Source: Vibrio anguillarum
GTDB lineage: Bacteria; Pseudomonadota; Gammaproteobacteria; Enterobacterales; Vibrionaceae
Reading direction: 5' to 3'
Assembly (NCBI RefSeq): GCF_001989995.2
Contig: NZ_JAHGUP010000067.1
Coordinates: 1 to 60,869, forward strand
Length of the DNA stretch: 60,869 bases
This document shows, piece by piece, positions 23,092 to 33,373 of this stretch; positions within the stretch are counted from its first letter, which is position 1; every line of letters starts with the position of its first letter. A model generated the notes under the pieces. That model was not told the DNA's origin and made no database searches. It worked only from the letters and a program-made list of their open reading frames with translations. A program made the position numbers and the translations under genes.

Positions 23092-23409
23092 TTGCAACAC
23101 CACGAATTGAAAGACTTTCTTGCCGATAAAGCCGACGATATGAAAGCCATTGATATCAAAACCTTAGATGTTAAGGGAAAATCTAGCATCACCGATTACA
23201 TGATCATTTGCACAGGCACATCAAAACGACATGTAACCTCGATTGCCGAACATGTCGCAACTGAAGTCAAAAAAGTGGGCATGGAACCACTGGGTATGGA
23301 TGGCGAAAGTGAAGGTGAATGGGTCGTGCTAGACATGGGCAGCAGCATGTTGCATGTTATGCAAGAAGAGCACCGTGATCTGTACCAGCTTGAAAAACTT
23401 TGGAGTTAA
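23092..23409 (+). CDS. rsfS: Ribosomal silencing factor RsfS (TTG start)
   Basis: Binds uL14 on the 50S subunit and blocks subunit joining in slow growth. Family blocks: [22 protein letters not shown] (quoted in part: [12 protein letters not shown]), [25 protein letters not shown] and YQLEKLW. 105 aa, full length. The start codon is TTG at 23092 after AAGGAG; the nearby ATG at 23085 is in another frame. Three bases separate it from rlmH. Confidence 0.94.
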   Translation: MQHHELKDFLADKADDMKAIDIKTLDVKGKSSITDYMIICTGTSKRHVTSIAEHVATEVKKVGMEPLGMDGESEGEWVVLDMGSSMLHVMQEEHRDLYQLEKLWS

Positions 23410-23412
23410 GTT

Positions 23413-23883
23413 TTGAAAATTCAGTTGATTGCCGTTGGTACCAAAATGCCGAAATGGGTAGAAGAAGGCTTTCAAGAGTACCGCCGACGTTTTCCACACG
23501 ATATGCCGCTTGAATTAGTGGAGATACAAGCGGGCAAACGTGGCAAAAATGCGGATATTGCAAGAATTTTGCAAAAAGAAGGCGAAGCTATGCTCGCGGC
23601 CGTGCCAAAAAGCAATCGAATTGTTACTCTCGATATTCCAGGTAAGCGTTGGGATACCGAACAACTAGCGGAACAACTTGAAAGTTGGAAGCTCGATGCC
23701 CGTGATGTATCAATTTTAATTGGTGGCCCTGAAGGGCTTTCTCCTGCATGCAAAGCCGCCGCAGAGCAGAGCTGGTCGCTTTCGCCGTTGACACTTCCTC
23801 ACCCTTTGGTTCGAGTGGTCATGGCAGAGAGTTTGTACCGCGCTTGGAGTATTACGGCTAATCACCCTTATCACCGAGAATAA
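23413..23883 (+). CDS. rlmH: 23S rRNA pseudouridine1915 N3-methyltransferase RlmH (TTG start)
   Basis: SPOUT methyltransferase that methylates pseudouridine 1915 in helix 69 of 23S rRNA. The knot region is conserved ([33 protein letters not shown]). 156 aa, family length. The start codon is TTG at 23413, three bases after rsfS, giving the family N-terminus [13 protein letters not shown]. First of the run rsfS-rlmH-mrdA-mrdB-rlpA. Confidence 0.96.
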   Translation: MKIQLIAVGTKMPKWVEEGFQEYRRRFPHDMPLELVEIQAGKRGKNADIARILQKEGEAMLAAVPKSNRIVTLDIPGKRWDTEQLAEQLESWKLDARDVSILIGGPEGLSPACKAAAEQSWSLSPLTLPHPLVRVVMAESLYRAWSITANHPYHRE

Positions 23884-23889
23884 CTATTC

Positions 23890-25770
23890 ATGTTACGTAA
23901 GCGTAGCCAAATTCGTGACTACCAATCAGAAGCTCGGCTGTTTCGCAACCGAGCAATTGTCTCTTTTATTGCGATCATCATGCTGGTGGGCGTTCTGCTT
24001 ACCAATTTGTACCATATTCAAATTAACCAATATCAAGATTACAAAACGCGATCCAACGATAACCGAATCAAAATCGTCCCGATTGCGCCTAATCGAGGGT
24101 TAATTTATGACCGCAATGGTGTGCTACTAGCGGAAAACCGCCCAGTATTCAACTTAGAGATCACACCTGAGCAAGTGCGCGATATGGATGATACGATCAC
24201 GCGCTTACAGCAATACCTGACCATATCACCAGAAAAAATTGCCACCTTTGAAAAAGAGCGTCGTCAGACACGCCGGTTTAATTCAGTGCCGCTTTTGACA
24301 CAGTTAACACCGGAAGAAGTGGCTATTTTTTCGGTCAATCAGCACAAGTTTCCCGGTGTATCAGTAAGCGCAAGCTTAAAGCGCTACTACCCCTATGGTG
24401 AAGTTCTCACTCATGTTATCGGTTATGTATCCAGAATCAATGACCGAGATATGGAACGTCTAGAACGCGAAGAGCGCTCAGCCAATTACCAAGCCACTCG
24501 TGATATTGGCAAACTGGGGATTGAACGCTTTTATGAGGATGTGCTGCACGGCACGGCTGGCTACCAAGAAGTTGAGGTCAATAGCCGAGGACGCATCATT
24601 CGCACCTTAAAATACGTCCCTCCCGTGGCAGGGAAAGACATTGTATTAAGCTTGGACATTGATCTGCAGCTTTATGTGCACAAGTTGTTGGATGGCCGTC
24701 GAGGTTCAATTGTGGTGCTCGATCCAAAAGATAACGGTGTCCTTACCATGGCATCAAGTCCAAGCTACGATCCAAACCCATTCGTACATGGTATTTCTAG
24801 CGCCGCCTACAACGAACTTCTCAATGACCCAGACCGCCCGTTAGTCAATCGAGCGACACTTGGTATTTACCCTCCCGGCTCAACGATTAAACCTTTTATT
24901 GCCGTCGCTGCACTTCAAGAAGGGGTTATAACCCCAACAACAACACGTAATGATCCTGGTTATTGGGTGATACCAAACTCCAAAACGCGGCCCTTCCGAG
25001 ACTGGTTGCGCTGGGGGCATGGTCGAGTGGACATTAATAAGGCGCTCGAAGAGTCTGTCGATACCTTCTTTTACCAAATCGCCTACGACTTGGGTATTGA
25101 TCGTCTCTCTAGTTGGATGATGAAATTTGGCTTTGGTGACTATACAGGTTTAGACATTTATGAAGAAGGCAAAGCGAACATGCCAACGCGTGAATGGAAA
25201 ATGGCACGTCACCGAACCCCTTGGTATCAAGGTGATACGATTCCGGTCGGCATTGGCCAAGGGTATTGGACATCAACACCGATGCAAATTGCCAAAGCGA
25301 CTTCCGTGCTGGTTAATCACGGCAAAGTGATTGCGCCGCATTTATTGCGTTCGACGCTCAAAAATGGTGAAGAGTTTAGCAGGCAAGAGCTTTCAGAATT
25401 AGAAACTTCGCCACCGATCGAAGGGGTGCAGAAACGCTATTGGGACATCGCAATCAATGGCATGCGTCTTGTAAACCACGGCAAAAAAGGAACCGCACGG
25501 CGTTCATTTACCAATATGAAATATGTCAGCGCTGGAAAATCTGGAACTGCGCAAGTGTTTGGCTTGGCAGAAAACCAAGTGTATAAGGCCGATGAATTAG
25601 CCGAACACCTCCGTGACCATGCCCTATTCACAGGCTTTGCACCTGTAGATGACCCGCAGCTTATTGTCACTCTGGTACTCGAAAACGCAGGGGGAGGTTC
25701 TGGCAATGGTGGACCCGTTGTTAGGAAAATATTTGACCGCGCCATTCTAGGTAAAGAGGCTGAAAAATAA
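23890..25770 (+). CDS. mrdA: Penicillin-binding protein 2 (elongasome transpeptidase)
   Basis: Class B PBP that cross-links peptidoglycan during rod-shaped elongation, partner of RodA. It has an N-terminal membrane anchor (about residues 22-42), then the pedestal domain with [12 protein letters not shown]. The transpeptidase domain has the active Ser331 in [10 protein letters not shown], an SVDTFFY motif and KSGTAQ. 626 aa, full length. The stop overlaps the rodA start by one base (TAATG). Confidence 0.97.
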   Translation: MLRKRSQIRDYQSEARLFRNRAIVSFIAIIMLVGVLLTNLYHIQINQYQDYKTRSNDNRIKIVPIAPNRGLIYDRNGVLLAENRPVFNLEITPEQVRDMDDTITRLQQYLTISPEKIATFEKERRQTRRFNSVPLLTQLTPEEVAIFSVNQHKFPGVSVSASLKRYYPYGEVLTHVIGYVSRINDRDMERLEREERSANYQATRDIGKLGIERFYEDVLHGTAGYQEVEVNSRGRIIRTLKYVPPVAGKDIVLSLDIDLQLYVHKLLDGRRGSIVVLDPKDNGVLTMASSPSYDPNPFVHGISSAAYNELLNDPDRPLVNRATLGIYPPGSTIKPFIAVAALQEGVITPTTTRNDPGYWVIPNSKTRPFRDWLRWGHGRVDINKALEESVDTFFYQIAYDLGIDRLSSWMMKFGFGDYTGLDIYEEGKANMPTREWKMARHRTPWYQGDTIPVGIGQGYWTSTPMQIAKATSVLVNHGKVIAPHLLRSTLKNGEEFSRQELSELETSPPIEGVQKRYWDIAINGMRLVNHGKKGTARRSFTNMKYVSAGKSGTAQVFGLAENQVYKADELAEHLRDHALFTGFAPVDDPQLIVTLVLENAGGGSGNGGPVVRKIFDRAILGKEAEK

Positions 25771-26891
25771 TGGAACTGGATCCTTCAACAGGACAAAATC
25801 GAGCGCTTTTTGAGCGCTTGCACATCGACTTGCCATTACTGCTGGGTATTTTGTTATTGATGGGGTTTGGGCTGGTCGTGATGTACAGCGCCAGCGGTCA
25901 GAGCTTAACTATGATGGATCGCCAAGCCATGCGCATGGTACTGGCTCTTGGTGTGATGATCTTTCTTGCTCAAATTTCCCCAAGAACTTATGAGTCTCTT
26001 GCACCCTTTATGTTTTTCTGTGGCGTACTGCTGTTGCTCGGCGTGCTGTTTTTTGGCGAATCGTCCAAGGGAGCTCAGCGCTGGTTAAATTTAGGCTTTG
26101 TTCGTTTTCAGCCCTCAGAATTGCTTAAACTCGCAGTGCCTCTCATGGTCGCTCGCTACATAGGGAAACGTTCTCTTCCACCCACCTTTAAAACCCTAGT
26201 CGTTTCGCTGTTAATGGTGTTTATCCCTACCGTGCTAATCGCGAAGCAGCCCGATCTTGGCACTTCAATATTGATTGCAGCCTCCGGCATTTTTGTCATT
26301 TTCTTATCTGGAATAAGCTGGCGAATCATTTTTTCTGCCGCCGTGGCTTTGGGTGGCTTCATACCTGTGCTTTGGTTCTTTCTGATGCGTGAATATCAAA
26401 AAACCCGAGTCAGAACACTTTTCAATCCGGAATCCGATCCACTCGGTGCAGGTTATCATATCATTCAGAGTAAAATAGCCATTGGGTCTGGTGGGTTGTC
26501 AGGAAAAGGATGGCTACACGGCACACAGTCGCAACTTGAATTCTTACCTGAGCGGCACACCGACTTCATTTTTGCCGTCATTGCTGAAGAGTGGGGCATG
26601 ATTGGCATCTTGTGTTTACTCGCTATTTATCTCTTTATCATCGGACGTGGTCTATACCTCGCGAGCAACGCACAAACGGCTTTGGGGCGAATGATGGCTG
26701 GAAGTATTGTACTCAGCTTCTTTGTTTACGTTTTTGTAAATATAGGTATGGTCAGTGGTATTTTACCCGTGGTTGGTGTTCCCTTGGCTCTCATCAGCTA
26801 TGGTGGCACATCCATGGTCACTCTCATGGCTGGCTTTGGCATACTGATGTCTATCCACACTCACCGAAAAGCATTTTCTAAGGCAACCTAA
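25770..26891 (+). CDS. mrdB: SEDS peptidoglycan polymerase RodA
   Basis: Inner-membrane glycosyltransferase that polymerises lipid II with PBP2. About ten membrane segments. SEDS signatures include [52 protein letters not shown] and [13 protein letters not shown]; the conserved aspartate is in the ERHTDF loop. 373 aa. Start overlaps mrdA. Confidence 0.97.
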   Translation: MELDPSTGQNRALFERLHIDLPLLLGILLLMGFGLVVMYSASGQSLTMMDRQAMRMVLALGVMIFLAQISPRTYESLAPFMFFCGVLLLLGVLFFGESSKGAQRWLNLGFVRFQPSELLKLAVPLMVARYIGKRSLPPTFKTLVVSLLMVFIPTVLIAKQPDLGTSILIAASGIFVIFLSGISWRIIFSAAVALGGFIPVLWFFLMREYQKTRVRTLFNPESDPLGAGYHIIQSKIAIGSGGLSGKGWLHGTQSQLEFLPERHTDFIFAVIAEEWGMIGILCLLAIYLFIIGRGLYLASNAQTALGRMMAGSIVLSFFVYVFVNIGMVSGILPVVGVPLALISYGGTSMVTLMAGFGILMSIHTHRKAFSKAT

Positions 26892-26893
26892 GC

Positions 26894-27676
26894 ATGAGAA
26901 AATCCCTATTTATCTTTATATTAACGAGTCTATTTCTCATCGGTTGTAGCTCTTCAAGCCGCTATTCAATAACAGACGACGTGGCCCCTAACACGCCACT
27001 CTCGGTTGAGCATATTGAAGATGCACATCCGCAATACGAACCCTATAGTTTGGGCGGCAACAAGAATTACACTTTGAGAGGCATAAACTACACCATTGTC
27101 AAAGAGGCCAAAGGATTTACAGAGAAAGGCCAAGCCTCGTGGTATGGAAAAAAGTTTCATGGACATCTGACATCCAACGGTGAAATCTACGACATGTATT
27201 CGATGACGGCCGCCCATAAAACGTTGCCGTTACCCAGCTACGTTAAAGTAACGAATTTAGATAACAAAAAAACCGCGATCGTTCGGGTAAACGATCGCGG
27301 TCCCTTTCATGAGGGACGAATTATTGATTTAAGTTACGCTGCCGCTTACAAATTGGGTGTAGTTCAAACCGGGACTGCGAATGTGGCTATCGAAGTCATC
27401 ACCATCGATAAACCCATCACGACGTCACCACAGAAAAAGAAGGTTCAATATCTCATCCAAGTTGCCTCTGCAAAATCAGAGCAAAGAATACGAACTTTAT
27501 CCGAACAATTGAGTCAAACATTGACGGTTGAAAGCTTTGTAGACAGTGTGAATGGCAGTCATCGCGTATTTTTAGGGCCATTTAATGACGATGCCCTGAC
27601 TCAACAAACGCTAGAAAAAGTTAAATTACTCGGTTACGAGACCGCCTTCATCAAAGCGCAACCCGTCACTCAGTGA
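26894..27676 (+). CDS. rlpA: Rare lipoprotein A, septal-ring lytic transglycosylase RlpA
   Basis: Outer-membrane lipoprotein that cleaves denuded septal peptidoglycan in several gammaproteobacteria. The lipobox LIGC puts the acylated Cys at residue 18. A double-psi beta-barrel domain (about 75-160) carries GQASWYGKKFHGHLTSNGE and RVNDRGPFHEGRIIDLS with the catalytic Glu/Asp. The C-terminal SPOR domain (about 180-258) binds denuded glycan. 260 aa. It follows rodA by two bases. Confidence 0.93.
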   Translation: MRKSLFIFILTSLFLIGCSSSSRYSITDDVAPNTPLSVEHIEDAHPQYEPYSLGGNKNYTLRGINYTIVKEAKGFTEKGQASWYGKKFHGHLTSNGEIYDMYSMTAAHKTLPLPSYVKVTNLDNKKTAIVRVNDRGPFHEGRIIDLSYAAAYKLGVVQTGTANVAIEVITIDKPITTSPQKKKVQYLIQVASAKSEQRIRTLSEQLSQTLTVESFVDSVNGSHRVFLGPFNDDALTQQTLEKVKLLGYETAFIKAQPVTQ

Positions 27677-27678
27677 CT

Positions 27679-27718
27679 TATCAAATCCAGTGATCTTGAT
27701 TCAAGCTCTGGTTTGATA
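27679..27718 (+). terminator. Weak inverted repeat after rlpA
   Basis: An imperfect stem (tatcaaatccag / ctggtttgata) lies between rlpA and dacA with no T run. It is at best a weak terminator or an RNA-processing hairpin. Confidence 0.3.
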
Positions 27719-27768
27719 GGTCGTTTCTGTTAAGATATGGACAGTTAATAAGATAATTTGCATTCCTC

Positions 27769-28947
27769 ATGAAAAAACACACATTCTTAAAACCGATTCT
27801 AGCGTCTTCTATTGCGCTTTCTGCAACCTTTACTAGCTCAGTATTTTCTGCGCCTATCGTGATACCTGATGCTCCTCAGATTGCCGCTAAAGGCTATGTG
27901 TTGATGGACTACCATTCAGGTAAAGTGCTGGCAGAAAAAGAGATGAACACCAAACTTTCACCTGCAAGTTTGACGAAAATGATGACCAGCTACGTGATTG
28001 GCCAAGAACTTAAACGTGGCAATATCTCTCCACAAGATAAAGTGGTGGTCAGTAAAAATGCGTGGGCTAAAAACTTCCCTGACTCTTCTAAAATGTTTAT
28101 TGAAGTCGGCACTACAGTTACCGTAGAAGAACTGAACAAAGGTATCATCATTCAGTCTGGTAATGACGCTTGCGTGGCGATGGCTGAACACATTGCTGGC
28201 TCAGAAGACGCTTTTGTTGACCTAATGAATGCGTGGGCAAGTTCACTAAAAATGAGCAATACGCACTTTGCTAACGTACACGGTCTAGATAACCCAAATC
28301 TCTATTCAACTCCATATGACATGGCGCTACTAGGTCAAGCGTTGATTCGTGATGTACCAAACGAGTACCGTATTTATTCAGAGCAGAAATATACCTATAA
28401 CGGGATTACCCAGTACAACCGAAATGGTTTGCTGTGGGATAAAAGTATGAACGTAGATGGTATTAAAACCGGTCATACGAGTAATGCTGGGTACAGTTTA
28501 GTTAGCTCTGCAACGGAAGGGAAAATGCGCCTCGTTGCTGTGGTTATGGGGACCAAAGATGAAAATGCTCGTAAATCAGAAAGTAAAAAACTTCTGAGCT
28601 ATGGCTTTAGATTCTTCGAAACCGTTGCGCCACACAAAGCAGGTGAAACATTCGTCGAAGAAAAAATCTGGATGGGTGACAAGGATAAAGTGGCGCTTGG
28701 TGTCAATGAAGATACTTACGTTACACTCCCTCGCGGTCAAGCGAAGGATCTCAGCGCAAGCTTTGTTCTTGAAAAAGAGCTCAGAGCGCCAATAAGCCAA
28801 GGCGATGTGGTCGGTAAGCTTTACTACCAGCTTGATGGCAAAGACGTGGCTGAATACCCTCTTTTGGCATTAGAAAATGTTGATGAAGGCAGCATATTTA
28901 GCCGTCTTTGGGACTACATTGTATTACTTTTCAAAGGATTATTCTGA
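27769..28947 (+). CDS. dacA: D-alanyl-D-alanine carboxypeptidase DacA (PBP5/6)
   Basis: Removes the terminal D-Ala from peptidoglycan pentapeptides. The signal peptide ends near residue 28 (SSVFSA). Active-site motifs are Ser67-x-x-Lys70 (SPASLTKMM), Ser130-Gly-Asn (QSGNDACVAMAEH) and Lys233-Thr-Gly (GIKTGHTSNAG). The C-terminal beta domain is followed by an amphipathic membrane anchor (FSRLWDYIVLLFKGLF). 392 aa. Ends in a terminator. Confidence 0.97.
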   Translation: MKKHTFLKPILASSIALSATFTSSVFSAPIVIPDAPQIAAKGYVLMDYHSGKVLAEKEMNTKLSPASLTKMMTSYVIGQELKRGNISPQDKVVVSKNAWAKNFPDSSKMFIEVGTTVTVEELNKGIIIQSGNDACVAMAEHIAGSEDAFVDLMNAWASSLKMSNTHFANVHGLDNPNLYSTPYDMALLGQALIRDVPNEYRIYSEQKYTYNGITQYNRNGLLWDKSMNVDGIKTGHTSNAGYSLVSSATEGKMRLVAVVMGTKDENARKSESKKLLSYGFRFFETVAPHKAGETFVEEKIWMGDKDKVALGVNEDTYVTLPRGQAKDLSASFVLEKELRAPISQGDVVGKLYYQLDGKDVAEYPLLALENVDEGSIFSRLWDYIVLLFKGLF

Positions 28948-28968
28948 TATCCCTTGTAGAAGATAAAA

Positions 28969-28996
28969 CAAAGCCGCCTTACCGCGGCTTTGTGAT
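28969..28996 (+). terminator. dacA terminator
   Basis: The stem caaagccgc / gcggctttg is followed by a modest T-containing stretch (tgattatt) and lies 20 bases after dacA. Confidence 0.65.
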
Positions 28997-29066
28997 TATT
29001 GAGTTCCATCAACATTCGCTGTAGTATTCGCCACCGCTAATCGAATTATCAACGGGAGTTTCCATT

Positions 29067-29345
29067 ATGCTGACTATCAACTCTGATGCAAAACTCAAAG
29101 ACTTACTCGAGTTTCCTTGTTCATTTACCTACAAGGTGATGGGCCACGCAAAGCCCGAACTTCCAGAGAAGGTTCTTGAAGTTATCCAACGTCACGCTCC
29201 AGGTGATTACAGCCCACGAGTTAAACCCAGTGCAAAAGGGACTTATCACTCCTTATCGATTAACATTACCGCCACCTCTATCGAGCAAGTTGAAATACTG
29301 TACAAAGAGCTAGGCGAGATCGATATCGTACGTATGGTTCTGTAG
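29067..29345 (+). CDS. ybeD: UPF0250/DUF493 protein YbeD
   Basis: Small ACT-like alpha/beta cytoplasmic protein of unknown function, conserved between dacA and lipB. Recognised by [32 protein letters not shown] and position. 92 aa; the E. coli protein is 87. Ribosome-binding site GGGAG. A link to lipoylation is suggested only by context. Confidence 0.92.
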   Translation: MLTINSDAKLKDLLEFPCSFTYKVMGHAKPELPEKVLEVIQRHAPGDYSPRVKPSAKGTYHSLSINITATSIEQVEILYKELGEIDIVRMVL

Positions 29346-29405
29346 CCCAAAAACCGTGATTGAGATGCCTAGCCTCTCATTTTTTGATTTATTCAATTTT
29401 TTTTG

Positions 29406-29428
29406 AAAGCAGCTTAGGCTGCTTTTTT
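29406..29428 (+). terminator. ybeD terminator
   Basis: The stem aaagcagc / gctgcttt with a 4-base loop is followed by a run of T. Confidence 0.85.
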
Positions 29429-29558
29429 AATATAAATCATATAGCTAGCATATACCCCATCACACTAAGGACAAATTTATCGTCCTCATTAGTAGTCCAT
29501 TCGCTGGAAGAAGTTTATAATCCAAAAACTTTATTTATACGGTAGATGAGTCACGCTG

Positions 29559-30212
29559 ATGTTAAATTCGCTTGTTGTAAAACGTCTGGGTCGCCAAGAA
29601 TACCTTCCTGTATGGGAAGCTATGCATGAATTTACCGATACAAGAACCGAAAGCACACCGGATCAGGTTTGGCTTGTCGAACATCAACCAGTTTTTACCC
29701 AAGGCCAAGCAGGTAAAGCTGAGCATCTTCTCAATACTGGCGATATTCCAGTGGTACAAAGTGACCGAGGCGGCCAAGTTACCTACCATGGTCCAGGCCA
29801 ACTGGTGGCTTATTTCTTGATCGATTTGCGCCGCAAAAAATTAGGTGTAAGAGAATTAGTGACCAAAATTGAACAGATCGTGATCAATACCTTGCAAGCA
29901 TACCGTATTGACTCAGCCGCAAGACCGGATGCCCCTGGTGTCTATGTCAAAGGGAAAAAAATCTGCTCTCTTGGGTTACGGATCCGTAAAGGTTGTTCGT
30001 TTCATGGTTTAGCGCTAAACGTCAACATGGATCTCTCCCCTTTCCTACGCATTAACCCTTGTGGCTATCAGGGTTTAGAAATGGCCCAAGTCAGTGAACT
30101 GGGCGGCCCGACAGAACTACAAACCGTAGAAAAACAACTTATAATAGAACTCGTTAACATATTGGCTTACGAGCAAGTAGAATTCAGCACAGAAGCACCT
30201 CTTCAAAGGTAA
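29559..30212 (+). CDS. lipB: Lipoyl(octanoyl) transferase LipB
   Basis: Transfers octanoate from acyl-ACP to lipoyl domains of 2-oxoacid dehydrogenases and GcvH. Family motifs: [16 protein letters not shown] and [20 protein letters not shown]. The catalytic Cys168 is in NPCGYQG, with its partner lysine near 134 in VKGKKICS. 217 aa, full length. lipA follows after five bases. Confidence 0.96.
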   Translation: MLNSLVVKRLGRQEYLPVWEAMHEFTDTRTESTPDQVWLVEHQPVFTQGQAGKAEHLLNTGDIPVVQSDRGGQVTYHGPGQLVAYFLIDLRRKKLGVRELVTKIEQIVINTLQAYRIDSAARPDAPGVYVKGKKICSLGLRIRKGCSFHGLALNVNMDLSPFLRINPCGYQGLEMAQVSELGGPTELQTVEKQLIIELVNILAYEQVEFSTEAPLQR

Positions 30213-30217
30213 AAAGC

Positions 30218-31186
30218 ATGAGCAAACCGATCCAAATGGAAAAAGGCGTTAAATACCGCGACGCTGATAAGATGGCATTAATTCCTGTAAAAAATATGCC
30301 AGCCGCCGAACAAAAAGAAGTTTTGCGTAAGCCCGAGTGGATGAAAATTAAGCTGCCGAGTGATAGCCAACGCATCCAAGAGATCAAATCGGCAATGCGT
30401 AAAAATAATCTCCATTCGGTGTGTGAAGAAGCGTCTTGCCCTAACCTAGCAGAATGCTTTAACCACGGAACCGCCACCTTTATGATTTTAGGCGCCATCT
30501 GTACAAGGCGGTGCCCATTTTGTGACGTTGCTCATGGACGGCCAAATGCCCCAGAGACAAACGAACCACAAAAACTGGCGCAAACCATTAAGGATATGAA
30601 GTTGAAATACGTGGTTATCACCTCAGTTGACCGTGATGACCTACGTGATGGTGGTGCCCAACATTTTGCCGACTGTAACCGTGAAATTCGAGCATTAAAC
30701 CCAGAGATCCGTATCGAAACGTTAGTACCGGATTTTCGTGGCCGAATGGATATCGCCCTTGAACTACTCAAAGATAACCCACCGGATGTGTTTAACCACA
30801 ACTTAGAAACCGCACCACGTCTATATCGTAAGGCGCGTCCCGGGGCAAACTATAAATGGTCACTGGAACTGTTGAAGAAATTCAAGCAACAACATCCAAA
30901 TATCCCTACCAAATCAGGCATCATGATGGGGCTTGGTGAAACAAAAGAAGAGATCGTGGAAGTATTGAAAGATCTTCGCGCTCACGACGTCACAATGCTT
31001 ACTCTTGGCCAATATTTAGCACCGAGTCGCCATCACCTGCCAGTTGAACGCTACGTTCCACCGTCTGAATTTGACGAACTTAAAGAGATCGCACTAGAGC
31101 TTGGATTTACTCACGCCGCCTGTGGCCCGTTCGTACGTTCCTCCTATCATGCGGATATGCAAGCCAAAGGGCTAGAAGTGAAATAA
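30218..31186 (+). CDS. lipA: Lipoyl synthase LipA
   Basis: Radical-SAM enzyme that inserts two sulfur atoms into the octanoyl chain. Auxiliary-cluster cysteines are 69, 74 and 80 ([12 protein letters not shown]). The radical-SAM cysteines are 95, 99 and 102 (CTRRCPFC). The C-terminal RSSYHAD serine motif, which ligates the auxiliary cluster, is present. 322 aa, full length. Forms an operon with lipB. Confidence 0.98.
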   Translation: MSKPIQMEKGVKYRDADKMALIPVKNMPAAEQKEVLRKPEWMKIKLPSDSQRIQEIKSAMRKNNLHSVCEEASCPNLAECFNHGTATFMILGAICTRRCPFCDVAHGRPNAPETNEPQKLAQTIKDMKLKYVVITSVDRDDLRDGGAQHFADCNREIRALNPEIRIETLVPDFRGRMDIALELLKDNPPDVFNHNLETAPRLYRKARPGANYKWSLELLKKFKQQHPNIPTKSGIMMGLGETKEEIVEVLKDLRAHDVTMLTLGQYLAPSRHHLPVERYVPPSEFDELKEIALELGFTHAACGPFVRSSYHADMQAKGLEVK

Positions 31187-31208
31187 CCACACAGCACAAG
31201 TTCAATCA

Positions 31209-31233
31209 AGCCGATGTTCACTCATCGGTTTTT
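31209..31233 (+). terminator. lipA terminator
   Basis: A short stem (ccgatg / catcgg) with a 6-base loop is followed by a five-T run, 25 bases after lipA. Confidence 0.6.
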
Positions 31234-31332
31234 GGGACTCTGCTCAGTTAATGATTGAAGCTTGAATATTGATTCTATGTTCTATAGTCTAACGGCATAG
31301 AAAATAGATAACAAAGCTAGGGATTTATTAAT

Positions 31333-31659
31333 ATGAAAACGATCAGTACATTAGCACTTGTTACAGCCACTTTAATGGCCGGTTGTGCGTCTAATACTCA
31401 GCAAGATAACTATCGTGAAGCCTCCTTTGAGCTTTGTAATACTGAAGTCAACATTTACTCTGTGAGTGATGATGGCCGCGTTCGTATTGTCTGCGCTGAC
31501 GGCTCTAAGTTTGCCTTAAATAGCGAAAAGACACTTGATACTATGCGCAATATTAATATTGAGTATTGTGATGGTGAAGGTTTAGGCAAATTTAACGAGA
31601 GCACTAAATATTACTCTTTTCAATGTAAGTCAGGCACATTGCTCAGCATTGCAAAATAG
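31333..31659 (+). CDS. Small predicted lipoprotein of unknown function
   Basis: I do not recognise the family. The 108-aa protein has a lipoprotein signal peptide with the lipobox LMAGC, so Cys18 is the acylation site. Four further cysteines are spread through a compact domain (Cys near 35, 54, 79 and 98), suggesting two disulfides in the periplasm. It has its own start region (agctagggatttatt before ATG) and lies between lipA and the converging glyA, separated from both by terminators, so it is probably monocistronic. Confidence 0.75.
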   Translation: MKTISTLALVTATLMAGCASNTQQDNYREASFELCNTEVNIYSVSDDGRVRIVCADGSKFALNSEKTLDTMRNINIEYCDGEGLGKFNESTKYYSFQCKSGTLLSIAK

Positions 31660-31731
31660 TTCTGCAGAGCACATTCAACAGCGAGAGGCCACTCTTCTTA
31701 TTGGTGCTCAATAAAATAAATAATGACCAAA

Positions 31732-31764
31732 TAAAAAAGCTCCTAAATATTAGGAGCTTTTTTA
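31732..31764. terminator. Bidirectional terminator between the small lipoprotein gene and glyA
   Basis: A long stem (aaaaaagctccta / taggagctttttt) with A and T tracts on both sides lies just past glyA. Confidence 0.92.
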
Positions 31765-31776
31765 TTGTGCGTAAAA

Positions 31777-33027
31777 CTACGCGTATACAGGCAAACGCTT
31801 ACAAATTTCTAACACTTTTGCCTTCGTTGCTTGAATAACAGATTCATCACCCATGTTGTCCAAAATATCGCACATCCATCCAGCTAGTGCTTTCGCATCA
31901 GCTTCAGTAAAACCACGGCGAGTAATTGATGGAGAACCCACGCGGATGCCAGAGGTCACAAATGGGCTACGCGGATCATTCGGTACAGAGTTTTTGTTCA
32001 CTGTAATGTTAGCCGCACCCAATGCCGCATCAGCATCTTTACCTGTAATATTTTTATCGATCAAATCGACAAGGAACAGGTGATTTTCTGTGGAACCTGA
32101 AACAATGTTGTAACCACGAGCCAAAAACTCGGCCACCATCGCTTTCGCATTGGCGACTACGCGTTTTTGATACTCTTTGAACTCTGGTTCTAGAGCTTCT
32201 TTAAACGCGACCGCTTTACCTGCGATAACGTGCATTAAAGGACCACCTTGACCACCAGGGAATACGGCTGAGTTAAGCTTCTTATATAAGTCTTCACCTG
32301 CATTCGAAAGAATAAGGCCACCACGAGGACCTGCCAATGTTTTGTGGGTAGTGGTCGTCACTACGTGGGCATGAGGAACAGGGTTAGGGTAAACACCCGC
32401 CGCAATCAAACCAGCTACATGCGCCATATCAACGAACAAGTAAGCGCCCACTTTATCAGCAATTTCACGCATTCTTTTCCAGTCGCAAACTTGTGAATAA
32501 GCAGAGAAGCCACCGATGATCATTTTTGGCTGATGCTCAACCGCTAATGTTTCCATCTCTTCGTAGTTAATTTGACCTTTTGCATCAATGCCATAAGGAA
32601 TGATGTTGTACAGCTTACCGGAAAAGTTGACAGGAGAACCGTGAGTCAAATGACCACCGTGTGCCAAGCTCATTCCTAATACGGTATCACCTGCGTTAAG
32701 CAACGCCATATAAACCGCGTTGTTTGCTTGTGAGCCAGAATGCGGCTGCACGTTCGCATAGTCTGCGCCAAACAGTTCACACGCACGTTCAATCGCCAGT
32801 GTTTCTACTTTATCGACAAACTCACAACCACCGTAATAGCGTTTACCTGGGTAACCTTCAGCGTATTTATTGGTGAGCTGTGAACCTTGCGCTTCCATTA
32901 CACGTGGACTTGTGTAGTTTTCCGAAGCGATAAGTTCAATGTGTTCTTCCTGACGAAGAGTCTCTTCTTGAATAGCTGCGAACAGGTCCGCATCGTAATC
33001 TGCGATGTTCATATCACGCTTAAGCAT
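31777..33027 (-). CDS. glyA: Serine hydroxymethyltransferase
   Basis: PLP enzyme interconverting serine and glycine with tetrahydrofolate, the main source of one-carbon units. The PLP-binding lysine is in [15 protein letters not shown] (about residue 229), with N-terminal [13 protein letters not shown] and [12 protein letters not shown]. 416 aa, full length; the start follows an AGGAG. A PurR-like operator lies about 60 bases upstream, as expected for a one-carbon/purine gene. Confidence 0.98.
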   Translation of the reverse strand: MLKRDMNIADYDADLFAAIQEETLRQEEHIELIASENYTSPRVMEAQGSQLTNKYAEGYPGKRYYGGCEFVDKVETLAIERACELFGADYANVQPHSGSQANNAVYMALLNAGDTVLGMSLAHGGHLTHGSPVNFSGKLYNIIPYGIDAKGQINYEEMETLAVEHQPKMIIGGFSAYSQVCDWKRMREIADKVGAYLFVDMAHVAGLIAAGVYPNPVPHAHVVTTTTHKTLAGPRGGLILSNAGEDLYKKLNSAVFPGGQGGPLMHVIAGKAVAFKEALEPEFKEYQKRVVANAKAMVAEFLARGYNIVSGSTENHLFLVDLIDKNITGKDADAALGAANITVNKNSVPNDPRSPFVTSGIRVGSPSITRRGFTEADAKALAGWMCDILDNMGDESVIQATKAKVLEICKRLPVYA

Positions 33028-33084
33028 CTGTATCTCCTGACTCAGATTTTACTGAAAGTTTCAAAAAAACCACACAACGACCAA

Positions 33085-33100
33085 AAGCAAACGTTTTCGT
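33085..33100. promoter_or_regulatory. PurR-type operator upstream of glyA
   Basis: The 16-base site aagcaaacgttttcgt matches the E. coli PurR consensus (acgcaaacgttttcnt) at essentially every fixed position. It lies 58-73 bases upstream of the glyA start. E. coli glyA is known to be PurR-repressed. Confidence 0.8.
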
Positions 33101-33373
33101 CACCGTAATATGGCGCACATTCTACATAATTTGATCTGGGTCATAAAGAACAAATTACAGAAATTATCATGCAGTTTTTTCATAATGGATAGTGAGGTAA
33201 CTCATGCTAAACAGTAAGTTGGATAATGATGAGTTAGTATGTCAACCATTCTGCTTTACACCTTGTAAAGCTGCAATTACATAGGTTTACCTCAATTTTC
33301 ACTCTCTATCTACCGAAAATATTACTTTTTCTTTACTATGCTCGCCATTCTTAGCTATTAAAATTATTTATCG
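33101..33373. promoter_or_regulatory. Divergent promoter region between glyA and the YitT-like gene
   Basis: AT-rich region without a gene. A possible glyA -10 (TATTAC on the minus strand near 33108-33113) adjoins the PurR-like site. On the other side ttacac...gtaaag near 33260 forms a small inverted repeat. Nothing further is recognisable. Confidence 0.4.

Noticed and set aside
29360..29545. 61-codon frame between ybeD and lipB
   Set aside because: It runs through the ybeD terminator and resembles random hydrophobic sequence.
33028..33373. Glycine riboswitch upstream of glyA
   Set aside because: Known Vibrio glycine riboswitches lie before gcv genes; I see no tandem aptamer structure here, only the PurR-like site and AT-rich promoter sequence.
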